NCBI GenBank assembly: GCA_020025775.1
Contig: JAHHRN010000003.1
Coordinates: forward strand, 171,297 to 235,296
Direction of reading: 5' to 3'
Length of the DNA: 64,000 nucleotides
Source: Acutalibacter sp.
GTDB lineage: Bacteria > Bacillota > Clostridia > Oscillospirales > Acutalibacteraceae
Part shown: positions 50,501 through 58,848 of the stretch, in pieces
Position numbering within the stretch: the first letter of the stretch is position 1
Layout of the letters: each line of letters starts with the position of its first letter
Translations under genes and position numbers: made by a program
The notes under the pieces: model-generated
Told to the model about the DNA's origin: nothing
The model's database searches: none
The model's input: only the letters and a program-made list of their open reading frames with translations

Positions 50501-50534
50501 AAACGGGCAGCCTCTTTGGGTTGCCCGTTTTTTA
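50501..50534 (+). terminator. Terminator of the plus-strand GPH gene
   Basis: AAACGGGCAGCC and GGTTGCCCGTTT form the stem (one wobble) with a T run after it. Confidence 0.88.
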
Positions 50535-50547
50535 TGCTCTTTAAACA

Positions 50548-50586
50548 GAAAACGGCGCACCGAAATTGACTCGGTGCGCCGTTTGT
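50548..50586 (-). terminator. Terminator after the metallophosphoesterase gene
   Basis: AAACGGCGCACCGA and TCGGTGCGCCGTTT, a perfect 14-bp stem around a 7-base loop. Confidence 0.85.
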
Positions 50587-50588
50587 TT

Positions 50589-51758
50589 TTATTTCTTACA
50601 GTGCTTTAAAATGGCATAAGTGATGCCCACACCAGCGGCAATGCCTGCGGCGATGCCGATTTTTTTGAGGGTCGGAAGTACGGATTCGACACTCGGCGGT
50701 GCGTAGGAATACATAAGATATTTACCCTTATTTTGAATATCCTTTGGAGTAAACAAATCCTTATAAAGAAGGGTGTGCGTTTTAAAGGTGTTCGGCTCAT
50801 TTTCGTCGAGGTCGAAAATACGCACGCCGCGGTTCATTTTAGGGCCGTAAATATTGAAGCCGCAACCCTGGGTATAAATCAGCTTCGTATTGCCGTATTG
50901 GCTGACAAAGCTGTTATTGTGGTCGTGACCGAATACCATGGCAAGGACGTCGCCCTTTTCACAGCATGCCGCATATTCGCCGCTATTGACTGCGGGTGTT
51001 GCCGGTGTTTCGCCGAGGAAATCACAGTTGCCGGGCACTAAATAGCGCTCATCCAAATCATAGAATTTACCGTAGTGCTCACGGAAGCCCTGCGCCGCGT
51101 TCGGCTTATTGCCCTTGGGCACTTCCTTTAAAACATCCCACATTTCGGGAACGGGAATATGCTGGAACAAAAGAGAGGGCACGTAGTCCCCTGCTTCTTC
51201 CTTTAAGGCTTCACGCACCGAGCGATACCACTCGATTTGACCTTCGGTGACGTGGGCGCATTTGCCGTCGAGCGTTGTGGAAAGAGAATCGAGGCAATAA
51301 ATATTGAAAAGTAACTTTTTGCCGTCCTCGGAATAAATCGGCAAATAGTGGTTGCAAAGACCTTCTAAGCTTTCATCACCCGCAACGGTTAAGCAGTTTT
51401 CGTATTTTTGATACATCGAAAGCTGTTTTTCTTTTTCAATGCCGAACATCTGGTCATCGTGATTACCGAACACGAAGGTAAAGGGAATATTTCTCTGCCA
51501 CAAGGGACGGATGAAATTATAAATGCCCTTTCGATAATTGTCTTCGCGGTCTCCGACAAGTAAGGTGACGCCGTAGCCTTTGAACTGGTCGCCTGTGAAA
51601 ATAACCAAATCGGGCTTTGCCTCGACAAGTGCCGCTTCGATAAACGCCACTGTATCCGGCGAGGTGATTTCCGTATCTTGAATATCTGCAATCTGCATAA
51701 TACGGAACTTACCGTTTTTGAATCTTAAATCCGCTGTTTTTCCTGCGGGAAATGCCAT
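50589..51758 (-). CDS. Calcineurin-like metallophosphoesterase with C-terminal membrane anchor
   Basis: 389 aa. Metal-binding motifs in order: RIMQIADIQD near residue 20 (D-x-H replaced by D-I-Q-D), LVIFTGDQF near residue 52, TFVFGNHDDQMF near residue 95, LLFQHIPVPEM near residue 205 and VFGHDHNNSF near residue 285. The last 25 residues (IGIAAGIAAGVGITYAIL) look like a membrane anchor. It resembles Dcr2/PAP-like phosphoesterases; the substrate is unknown. It follows the PAP2 gene by 35 bases in the same direction, so the two are probably co-transcribed. Confidence 0.82.
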   Translation of the reverse strand: MAFPAGKTADLRFKNGKFRIMQIADIQDTEITSPDTVAFIEAALVEAKPDLVIFTGDQFKGYGVTLLVGDREDNYRKGIYNFIRPLWQRNIPFTFVFGNHDDQMFGIEKEKQLSMYQKYENCLTVAGDESLEGLCNHYLPIYSEDGKKLLFNIYCLDSLSTTLDGKCAHVTEGQIEWYRSVREALKEEAGDYVPSLLFQHIPVPEMWDVLKEVPKGNKPNAAQGFREHYGKFYDLDERYLVPGNCDFLGETPATPAVNSGEYAACCEKGDVLAMVFGHDHNNSFVSQYGNTKLIYTQGCGFNIYGPKMNRGVRIFDLDENEPNTFKTHTLLYKDLFTPKDIQNKGKYLMYSYAPPSVESVLPTLKKIGIAAGIAAGVGITYAILKHCKK

Positions 51759-51793
51759 AGTTTTCGCTCCTTGTTTTTACCTTATCTATAGAA

Positions 51794-52423
51794 TTATTTT
51801 GCTGTCTTTTTTGCTTTTCTGTTTTCTATCTTCTTTTCGATTGCAGGATAAACATATTTCGCAATAAAGAAGTAAGAAATCAAAGCGTAAACAATACCGA
51901 AGAGCGCACCGAAAAGAACGTCTGTCGGGTAATGCACCATTAAATAATTGCGCGAGAAGCCGATAAGCACAGCCAAAATCAGCATAGGCACGCCAAGCTT
52001 CCACTGCTTATTGAGCAAAAGACCGGTTGCCGCCGCGAAAGACGAAGAGGTGTGACCGGACGGGAACGAGAAGCTGGACGGAAGACCGACCAAAAGCTCG
52101 GGTTTACCCTCTGCCGACACCGCAAAATTCGTGTATAAATCGGCGAACGGTTCAAAGTTAAAGGGTCTCGGACGCGCAAAGATATTTTTCAGCGTCATGT
52201 CGTTGACAAGCAGCATAACCAAAAGCGCAAATCCCATGGTAACGCCTGCTTTTCTGTATTTCTTGGTGCAGAGCAGAATCACGGTTAAAACAATCCAAAA
52301 CCAGCCGCCCTCGCCGAGAATCGTGATAATCGGCATAAAGACATCTAAAAATCTGCACCAAATGTTTTCTTGAATCCATGCAAATACAGCATGATCAAAA
52401 CTTGAAAAAATACTAAAATCCAT
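51794..52423 (-). CDS. PAP2-superfamily membrane phosphatase
   Basis: 209 aa with about five or six helices and the three catalytic PAP2 motifs: KNIFARPRP near residue 79, FPSGHTSSSFAA near residue 120, and SRNYLMVHYPTDVLFG near residue 160 (S-R-x5-H-x3-D). Members dephosphorylate undecaprenyl diphosphate or other lipid phosphates at the membrane. A Lys-rich C-terminal tail follows the last helix. Own promoter; first gene of a pair with the metallophosphoesterase. Confidence 0.9.
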   Translation of the reverse strand: MDFSIFSSFDHAVFAWIQENIWCRFLDVFMPIITILGEGGWFWIVLTVILLCTKKYRKAGVTMGFALLVMLLVNDMTLKNIFARPRPFNFEPFADLYTNFAVSAEGKPELLVGLPSSFSFPSGHTSSSFAAATGLLLNKQWKLGVPMLILAVLIGFSRNYLMVHYPTDVLFGALFGIVYALISYFFIAKYVYPAIEKKIENRKAKKTAK

Positions 52424-52453
52424 GGAATCCCCCCTGATTTCTTTGTATATATA

Positions 52454-52493
52454 GTATGAGTACTATCATACCTTGCATTTTGAAAAAAGTCAA
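52454..52493 (-). promoter_or_regulatory. Promoter of the PAP2 gene overlapped by a palindrome
   Basis: Minus strand TTGACT (52488-52493), 17 bases, TATGAT (52465-52470). A 6-bp inverted repeat, GTATGA and TCATAC with a 6-base centre (52454-52471), covers the -10 box and could be an operator. Confidence 0.6.
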
Positions 52494-52585
52494 TTCAAAA
52501 GCGCAAAGTTCGGGAATTTCCACCGGGATTGGAGAGAGAAAATTTTTGCGTTTCTTTGTACACTTTGCTTGTTTTTCTTTTCCCG

Positions 52586-52620
52586 AAAAAAATAGGCTTC
52601 CCGTAAGCAGGAAGCCTATT
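52586..52620 (-). terminator. Terminator of the permease/fusion-protein operon
   Basis: AATAGGCTTCC and GGAAGCCTATT form an 11-bp stem, followed by T residues on the minus strand. Confidence 0.88.
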
Positions 52621-52634
52621 GAAATTTGAAGGGA

Positions 52635-53876
52635 TCAGTCTTGTCTGAGCGCCTCAATAGGCGGCATTTTCGCGGCTCTTCTTGCGGGATAAACGCCAAA
52701 GATTACACCGATTGCCGTGGAGAAGCCAATCGCCAGAAGCACGGTTCTGAACTTCACCGCCAGCGGGATATTCATAATATGCGATACCACCGCGGCACCG
52801 AATACGCCGAGGAGAAGTCCGATTAAACCGCCGATTAAGCAAAGGATAATAGATTCCGTTAAGAACTGGAACAAAATCGTAGAAGTCTTTGCACCGAGCG
52901 CTTTTCGGATACCAATTTCGCGGGTTCGCTCCGTAATGGAAACGAGCATGATATTCATAACGCCGATACCGCCGACCAAAAGAGAAATCGCGCTGACCGC
53001 CGCAATGAAAATCGTAAAGATATTGATAACCGTATCTAAAAGGTCGATATAGGTTGCCATATTGGTTACGATATAGCAGTCTCTCGCGGCATTGTTATGA
53101 CGAGCACGAATGCGATTCATCGCCGCACTTGCCGCACCGTCTAAGTCGTTTTCATCTTTTGCCATGATATAGAGCGTATCGAAGCTGTCCTGTGAACCCA
53201 TAATCTGCATACTCAGCGTTGTGGGTACTAAGAACATACCGCCTGCAAGATCGGCACCACCCATAGCCTGCATGTTTTCCATCATTTTATCGGAATCCGC
53301 ACCGAAGGCGCTTGCCATATCGGTAACGCCGATAACTTTAATGCGGCTGACAACATCATTAAACTGGAAATTGATATATTCGCCGACAACATTCTTTTTG
53401 CCGAAGAGCTGTTGTGCGCTCGTAACGTCAATGACGCAAACCGGCCGCCCTGCATCATACTCCGCCTGGGTGAAATATCTGCCGTAAATGCAGTCGCCGC
53501 TCATCACATAGCGCAAATCACAGTTACCGCCGATAATCATACCGAGAGAGCTTTTATGGTCGGTGGACATCGTGCCCATCGTCATGGTCATGGGAGAAAC
53601 ATATTCCACGGTGTCGAGGGATTTAATCGCGTCAATGTCCTCTGCCGTAATATAATCGGACGGCTGTGCTTTAGTGGAATCCACCATAATGCTGATAGCA
53701 CTACTACCCATTTGACGAATCATACCGACGATGTAGTCTCTGCCGCCGTTGCCGACCGTGATAATCGCAATAACGGAAGCAACGCCGATAATAATGCCAA
53801 GCATAGTCAGCAAGGAACGCATGAGGTTTGTACGGATGCTAAAGAGCGCGATGCGTATATTTTCTTTGATATTCAA
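52635..53876 (-). CDS. MacB-like ABC transporter permease (FtsX/ABC3 family)
   Basis: 413 aa with the four-helix MacB topology: an N-terminal helix (LLTMLGIIIGVASVIAIITVG), an extracellular domain of about 230 residues (MacB_PCD), then three C-terminal helices starting ISLLVGGIGVMNIMLVSITERTREIGIRKALGAK and ending GVYPARRAAKMPPIEALR. It lacks the N-terminal ATPase of E. coli MacB, so it needs a separate ATP-binding protein. None is visible next to it. The start is TTG; AAGG lies ten bases upstream. It is 12 bases after the membrane-fusion protein gene. Confidence 0.9.
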   Translation of the reverse strand: MNIKENIRIALFSIRTNLMRSLLTMLGIIIGVASVIAIITVGNGGRDYIVGMIRQMGSSAISIMVDSTKAQPSDYITAEDIDAIKSLDTVEYVSPMTMTMGTMSTDHKSSLGMIIGGNCDLRYVMSGDCIYGRYFTQAEYDAGRPVCVIDVTSAQQLFGKKNVVGEYINFQFNDVVSRIKVIGVTDMASAFGADSDKMMENMQAMGGADLAGGMFLVPTTLSMQIMGSQDSFDTLYIMAKDENDLDGAASAAMNRIRARHNNAARDCYIVTNMATYIDLLDTVINIFTIFIAAVSAISLLVGGIGVMNIMLVSITERTREIGIRKALGAKTSTILFQFLTESIILCLIGGLIGLLLGVFGAAVVSHIMNIPLAVKFRTVLLAIGFSTAIGVIFGVYPARRAAKMPPIEALRQD

Positions 53877-53888
53877 AGCCTCACCGCC

Positions 53889-55451
53889 TTACGCTTTAAT
53901 GTCAATTTTATTGCCGTCCTCAAGGGCGGTCTTAGGATTCAAAACCACTTGCTCGCCAAGCTCTATGCCGTCGAGCACTTCATATTCTGTATCTGTACCT
54001 GCGCCTAAAGTTACAGTGCGAAGCTCTACCGTTTTCTTGTCTTTATTATAGATGAAAACGCAATTTTCGCCGTCTGCTGTGGTAACTGCTTCTACAGGAA
54101 TTTTTACAATGTTTTCTAACTTCTCGGTGTCGATTTGCACGTCAACATCGAAGCCTAAGACGATTTTTTCATCCGGCTCTAAGATTTTCACCTTAACGGG
54201 TGCACTGTTTGCAGAAGCACTGCTGCCGCCTGTAATGGAGGAAGCGATGGAGCTGATGTCAAAGCCTGCCTGTGCATTGGCGGTGGCGCTGACGTAGGTT
54301 ACTTCTGCCTCGTAGGTTTTGCCGAGGGAAGCAACGGTCGCCTTTTGACCAACCTTTAAATTCTGCAAATCATATTTGCCGACGGTAAAATCTACATAGA
54401 AATCGCCGTAGCTTTCGAGCACCATACCCACGCCGACGCCCTTGTCTTTGCCCTCGGTGGTGGAGAAAATCTCGGAAAGCACTGCCGCGGCATCCTCATT
54501 GCCGGAAGCCATGGAAAGAAGCTTAGATACATCTACCGCGTTATTTTCTGTATTGGGTGTAAACGTTTCGCCCGCTTTTATGTTGATTTCGGTGACAAGG
54601 CCGTCCTTCTCTGCGACCCAGCCTTTTTTGAGTTCTTCGACAAGCGCCAAATAAGCGTCGCGCTCTTTGATTTTCTGCTCCATGACGGATTTGTAAAGAT
54701 CGGTCATGGTTTCATCGGTCTGCGCTTCATAAATAGGCTTTTGAGTTTCTAAAGAAGAAAGCTGGGTTTCCGCTTTCGCAAGTTCTAATTTTTTGGTGGC
54801 TAAATTATCCTTGAGTGCCGCTTCGAAATTGCCTTTATTGGATTCGAGCGCCACCTTAATTTCGGCAATTTCCGCTTCGGTTAAGCCTTCGTTTTGAAGC
54901 TTTTCTAAAACCGCCTTGATTTCTGCTTCATCGAGAGACGGCGTCGGCTGATAATCGGCAATCGCCTTTTCATGTGCCGCAATTTCCTTTTGCAAAGTGG
55001 CAATCTGCTTTTGCAATTCGGCACTTTCCCCCGAAATCTCGGAAAGACGCTTGTGCGCGTTTTGATTCATAGCCGCTGCCTTATCGTAAGAGGCCTTTGC
55101 TTTATCTGCGGCACTTTTATAAGCGGCAATCTGCGGATTTAATCCGGCAACGTCGAAGGTGGCAAGCACCTGACCCGGCGTAACACGTTCGCCGACAGCT
55201 ACATTGACCGTCAACACCTTAACGCCTGCCGCCGCCTTTAAAGCTTTGGTTTGATCGGAGGAGACGATACCCTGTGTGTCAAAGGTGGTTTGCAAATCGC
55301 CCCTTGTGGCTTCGCCAAGCTGATAGGTTGGCAAAGCTTCCGGCTTGAAATTCGCATAAATTACGAAAATGATAAGGGCTAAAAGTACAATACTCACAAT
55401 GCTCACAACTAATCTTTTCTTGAGTGACCATTTTTTAAACTTCTTAAACAA
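53889..55451 (-). CDS. MacA/HlyD-like membrane-fusion protein
   Basis: 520 aa. One N-terminal membrane helix (LVVSIVSIVLLALIIFVIYA), a lipoyl-like half (TFDTQGIVSSDQTKALKAAAGVKVLTVNVAVGERVTPGQVLATFD, residues about 55-100), a long coiled coil (residues about 105-255), the second lipoyl half (GWVAEKDGLVTEINIKAGETF) and beta-barrel domains. It couples to the permease to export peptides, lipids or drugs. The start is TTG with GGTGAT close upstream. First gene of the operon. Confidence 0.88.
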   Translation of the reverse strand: MFKKFKKWSLKKRLVVSIVSIVLLALIIFVIYANFKPEALPTYQLGEATRGDLQTTFDTQGIVSSDQTKALKAAAGVKVLTVNVAVGERVTPGQVLATFDVAGLNPQIAAYKSAADKAKASYDKAAAMNQNAHKRLSEISGESAELQKQIATLQKEIAAHEKAIADYQPTPSLDEAEIKAVLEKLQNEGLTEAEIAEIKVALESNKGNFEAALKDNLATKKLELAKAETQLSSLETQKPIYEAQTDETMTDLYKSVMEQKIKERDAYLALVEELKKGWVAEKDGLVTEINIKAGETFTPNTENNAVDVSKLLSMASGNEDAAAVLSEIFSTTEGKDKGVGVGMVLESYGDFYVDFTVGKYDLQNLKVGQKATVASLGKTYEAEVTYVSATANAQAGFDISSIASSITGGSSASANSAPVKVKILEPDEKIVLGFDVDVQIDTEKLENIVKIPVEAVTTADGENCVFIYNKDKKTVELRTVTLGAGTDTEYEVLDGIELGEQVVLNPKTALEDGNKIDIKA

Positions 55452-55585
55452 GTCATCACCGCTTTCAAATTTATGTGTTACACACTATTTATTGGGATTA
55501 TTATATAATATTGCGGCAGAATTTACCATATATATTTGTAAAGAAATTTTAAATTTTAAACAATTTTCCCTAAAGGTGATTAGAA

Positions 55586-56107
55586 ATGTGTCGTTTTTTG
55601 AAATCTTTTATCCCCCTCCTGCTCTGTCTTACCCTTTTGTTTGTGGGTTGCACACGGCAGAAGAAAATAGACCTGGTTGAATTTTGCAAATGCTATAACG
55701 ATGTGACCAAAAGCGATGCGCTTTCGGCATCGGAATTTTTAAGAACAGAAGAGGACGAAAGTATTTGCTACCATGTACCGCTTTCACTCGGCGAAAACGG
55801 CTCAGCATTTTTGACTTTAAAATCTGAGGAAAGCGGCGCGCTCAAGGAACTTCAGTTGACACTTTTACAAGCGGACACCGAGAATGCAGAAGCGGCACTA
55901 CAGGACCTGTATGCTGTGTTTAAAAACGCCGTTGCCGTTTTGGAAAATAAAACGCCCGACACTTCAGAAGCAACACTTCAAAGCATCGGGCTGACTGCGG
56001 ATTCTTTGGTTTTTTCTCCGTTTTATAAAACAGAAACGGCAGGACGCACAAGTTATACCGTGCTGTGCCGTGCAGAGGGAGTTGCCCTCTTTTGCGAGCT
56101 ATTATGA
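55586..56107 (+). CDS. Small lipoprotein, unknown function
   Basis: 173 aa. A hydrophobic signal segment ends in the lipobox LFVGC (Cys near residue 22), so it should be lipid-anchored outside the membrane. The rest is a mixed alpha/beta domain without motifs I recognise. AAAGGTGAT lies before the ATG. Its 3' end overlaps the convergent patatin gene by six bases. No terminator is visible between them. Confidence 0.68.
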   Translation: MCRFLKSFIPLLLCLTLLFVGCTRQKKIDLVEFCKCYNDVTKSDALSASEFLRTEEDESICYHVPLSLGENGSAFLTLKSEESGALKELQLTLLQADTENAEAALQDLYAVFKNAVAVLENKTPDTSEATLQSIGLTADSLVFSPFYKTETAGRTSYTVLCRAEGVALFCELL

Positions 56108-57367
56108 TTTTGGCTCGGTGAGGGGCGCTTCCTTTTCCGCTTCGTGCGCTTTTTTCTCTTTGCGCAGTTGCTTTTCCAGTTCCATTTCTTCGGCGAACTG
56201 TTTCAAAGCTTCATCGGCTAAAGGATAGCGAGATTTGCGCGGGGGCTTTGCCGTTTTTTCTTCCTTTTTCCCCTTGCGTTCCTCTTTCTTTCCTTTTTTC
56301 TCCTCTTTTTTCGTCTTGGTCTTTTTGAATTTCTGTAAAAGCTCCTCGGAAGCCTTATCCAAAATCGGCTGTGCTACGCGGAGCAGGGTTTGCGTAAGCC
56401 CTGCACGCTCTAAGAGCACAGCTTTTTCTTTGGCTTCTTTTAAAAGCGCGCGCATGAACTGGCGTTCCGTGTAAACACGCACACGGGGAATTTCCAATTC
56501 CTCTGCCAACGCTTCAAGCTCGGGAAGTGTATTATAGCCATATTTTTCGAGCATATGTCTATATTCCTTCGGCTTAAAGTAATAGGCTTTGCCCATATAA
56601 TGTCCAAAGGCTTTCATGGTATCGAGATAGCCCATTTTCATGCGCATTTCCACCATGGATTTGTCGAATTCAAAGGATTCGCCCAGTTCCTTGGGGTCAT
56701 GGGGGCGGATATAGACAAACTCCGCATTCGAGAAATCGGCACGGTGACCGACACCCTTCATCCCGGAAATATCCACGACAATTAAGCGGTTATAGCCGCG
56801 GCGGCGCAGAAAATCTACGGGAGCATTATCATAAATACCACCGTCGAGATAGCGTTCGCCATCGGGGCTGTCATTATGGAGACCCGGGAAACGTGCGGAA
56901 AGCATTAAGTAATCCAAAAGCTCGCCCTCGGGGATTTCATCGAGGAACACCTCTACCGGCTTAAAGCCAGAGACTTGAAAGGTCACAATGCCCAAAGGAA
57001 TGCCCGAAGCGCGCACCTTATCCTCATGCACATAACTACCGATGAGATTACGCGCCGGTGTAACATCTACGCCGCCGTTCCGCAGCATTTCAGTTAAAAT
57101 CAGCGGCATATTGGAAATGCTGAAGAGATTTTCCGGCTCTTTCAGCTCGGTTTGCAGATTGACACCGCTTTTTACTTCAACATTCGTCCAAAGCTCCAGT
57201 GCTTTTTCGTAATCACCCTCGGCAATCAACGCGCCGTTAATCGCGCCGATAGAAACACCGGTAATCGCTTCGATGGGGATATGCAATTCACGCATGGCCT
57301 TCCATGCACCGATTTGATAGGCGCCCTTTGCGCCGCCTCCTGCTAATACTAAGCCGTAAGGTTTCAT
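56102..57367 (-). CDS. Patatin-like phospholipase
   Basis: 421 aa. The oxyanion loop GLVLAGGGAKGAYQIGAW is at residues 5-22, the nucleophile motif GVSIG near residue 40 and the Asp of the dyad in YLDGGIYDNAPVDFL near residue 170. The C-terminal about 75 residues are an extremely Lys/Glu-rich tail (repeated KKEE/KGKKEE units), unusual for the family. The core probably hydrolyses acyl esters of phospholipids. GAGGTGAT before the ATG overlaps the stop of the upstream microprotein. Confidence 0.9.
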   Translation of the reverse strand: MKPYGLVLAGGGAKGAYQIGAWKAMRELHIPIEAITGVSIGAINGALIAEGDYEKALELWTNVEVKSGVNLQTELKEPENLFSISNMPLILTEMLRNGGVDVTPARNLIGSYVHEDKVRASGIPLGIVTFQVSGFKPVEVFLDEIPEGELLDYLMLSARFPGLHNDSPDGERYLDGGIYDNAPVDFLRRRGYNRLIVVDISGMKGVGHRADFSNAEFVYIRPHDPKELGESFEFDKSMVEMRMKMGYLDTMKAFGHYMGKAYYFKPKEYRHMLEKYGYNTLPELEALAEELEIPRVRVYTERQFMRALLKEAKEKAVLLERAGLTQTLLRVAQPILDKASEELLQKFKKTKTKKEEKKGKKEERKGKKEEKTAKPPRKSRYPLADEALKQFAEEMELEKQLRKEKKAHEAEKEAPLTEPKS

Positions 57368-57371
57368 TTTA

Positions 57372-57509
57372 TCACCTCATTATGACTGTTTGTTCTTCTT
57401 GTGCCGTATATGGCTCCACGGTATTTTCCCGTTTGACCTCTGTGAAAACATAGATAGCCAAACAGAAAAACAAAAGCGCTAAGAGAATCGCTATATAGCG
57501 GTTTTTCAT
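57372..57509 (-). CDS. 45-aa single-helix membrane microprotein
   Basis: The protein starts MKNRYIAILLALLFFCLAIY, a positively charged start and one membrane helix, followed by a polar tail of about 24 residues. Its ATG overlaps the ispE stop by four bases (ATGA), and its stop lies four bases before the patatin ATG, inside that gene's ribosome-binding region. This tight coupling on both sides is good evidence that it is a real gene. No family recognised. Confidence 0.75.
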   Translation of the reverse strand: MKNRYIAILLALLFFCLAIYVFTEVKRENTVEPYTAQEEQTVIMR

Positions 57510-58375
57510 TTTTCAATAACCTCAATACCCGAAGAAAGCGGAGCCGCTACAAAAACTTCTTTATAATTCTTTTTCAGCTCCTCGGCACATTTCTTGGCGT
57601 CTTCGATATGTTTAAACAGACCGTATATGGTCGGACCGCTGCCGCTCATCAGGGCAAGGCTTGCACCAAATTCGCGCATCACAGCTTTGATGTGTGGTCT
57701 TTGCGGCACTTCGATGACCTGCTCGAACACGTTCTGCGCTTTTTTGCACATTAAATCAAACTCGCCGTTGCGCATGGCGTAAATCATTGCCGTATTGTCG
57801 GCATGACGAAGGCAGGGACATTCATCTATCAATTTATATGCGCCGACGGTGGAAATATCCTGGTCGGGCTTACAAAGCACGAAACAGCAATCCTGCAACA
57901 TCGGAAGCGGCGCCAAAACACCGCCCTTATCCATGGCAAGTGCTGTACCGCCGATTAGGGAAAACGGCACATCCGCGCCGATTTTTTCACCCATTCTTGC
58001 CAAATCCCAAAGGGAAAGCCCTGCAGAAAACATATCGTTCAGCGCATACAAAACGCCTGCGCCGTCTGCACTGCCGCCTGCCAAGCCTGCCGCCATGGGA
58101 ATGGTTTTTTCGATTTCGATTTCGATACCCGGATTCTTAATTTCGGTTTCTTTAAAAAACAGTGCCGCCGCCTTATAAGCAATGTTGTGCTCGTCGAGCG
58201 GCATACGCTTATCCTCGCTCTTTAAAACGATTTTGCCGGTGTCGGTTTTCTGCACCGTTATGGTATCACAGCAATCGACAGACTGCATCACCATAGAAAG
58301 GCTGTGATAGCCGTCGGGCAAGGTGCCCATTACATCTAATAATAAATTGATTTTCGCTGCTGCCTTTACTTTCAT
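57506..58375 (-). CDS. ispE: 4-diphosphocytidyl-2-C-methyl-D-erythritol kinase
   Basis: GHMP kinase of the MEP isoprenoid pathway, 289 aa. Motifs: AKINLLLDVMGTLPDGYHSLSMVMQSV at the N terminus, the ATP loop IPMAAGLAGGSADGAGVLYALN near residue 90, and GSGPTIYGLF near residue 242. Those three are diagnostic for IspE. First gene of the ispE-microprotein-patatin operon. Confidence 0.95.
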   Translation of the reverse strand: MKVKAAAKINLLLDVMGTLPDGYHSLSMVMQSVDCCDTITVQKTDTGKIVLKSEDKRMPLDEHNIAYKAAALFFKETEIKNPGIEIEIEKTIPMAAGLAGGSADGAGVLYALNDMFSAGLSLWDLARMGEKIGADVPFSLIGGTALAMDKGGVLAPLPMLQDCCFVLCKPDQDISTVGAYKLIDECPCLRHADNTAMIYAMRNGEFDLMCKKAQNVFEQVIEVPQRPHIKAVMREFGASLALMSGSGPTIYGLFKHIEDAKKCAEELKKNYKEVFVAAPLSSGIEVIEK

Positions 58376-58559
58376 ATTTTACTTCCTGTTCCTTTACATT
58401 TTCGTAAGACATCCTAATTTTTCCTATCTATCATACCGCATATTGGATAAATTAGGAATACTTTTTCTAAAATTTTGTAATTTTTTAAAAATCTTCTATT
58501 CATTTCGGCAATTTTGTGTTATGATAAGTATAACTATTTTTTTGGGAGGAATTTACACT

Positions 58560-58829
58560 ATGCGCGCTATTATTACAGTTGTCGGTAAAGACAAGGTCGG
58601 CATTTTAGCCGCCGTTTCTGATTTTTGTGCAAAATATAATGCCAATGTCATTGAGGTTACGCAAAGCATTTTACAGGATATGTTTTGCATGATTATGTTA
58701 GTGGACGTTTCCGCTTGCAACGTTCCTTTCACAGAATTTGCAGATAAAGCGAAAGAGCTTGGCGAAACTTTGAATCTTTCCGTGCAAGCCATGCATGAAG
58801 ATATTTTCAACTCCATGCACAGAATATAA
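58560..58829 (+). CDS. ACT-domain protein
   Basis: 89 aa, a single ACT domain: AIITVVGKDKVGILAAVSDFCAKYNANVIEV is the usual start (G-x-D-x-x-G-I-x-A). It is a predicted amino-acid-binding regulatory subunit. It is followed after 19 bases by the UPF0210 gene, a conserved pairing in Firmicutes. GGGAGG is about ten bases before the ATG. Confidence 0.9.
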   Translation: MRAIITVVGKDKVGILAAVSDFCAKYNANVIEVTQSILQDMFCMIMLVDVSACNVPFTEFADKAKELGETLNLSVQAMHEDIFNSMHRI

Positions 58830-58848
58830 AATGAGAAGGTTTTAAGCT

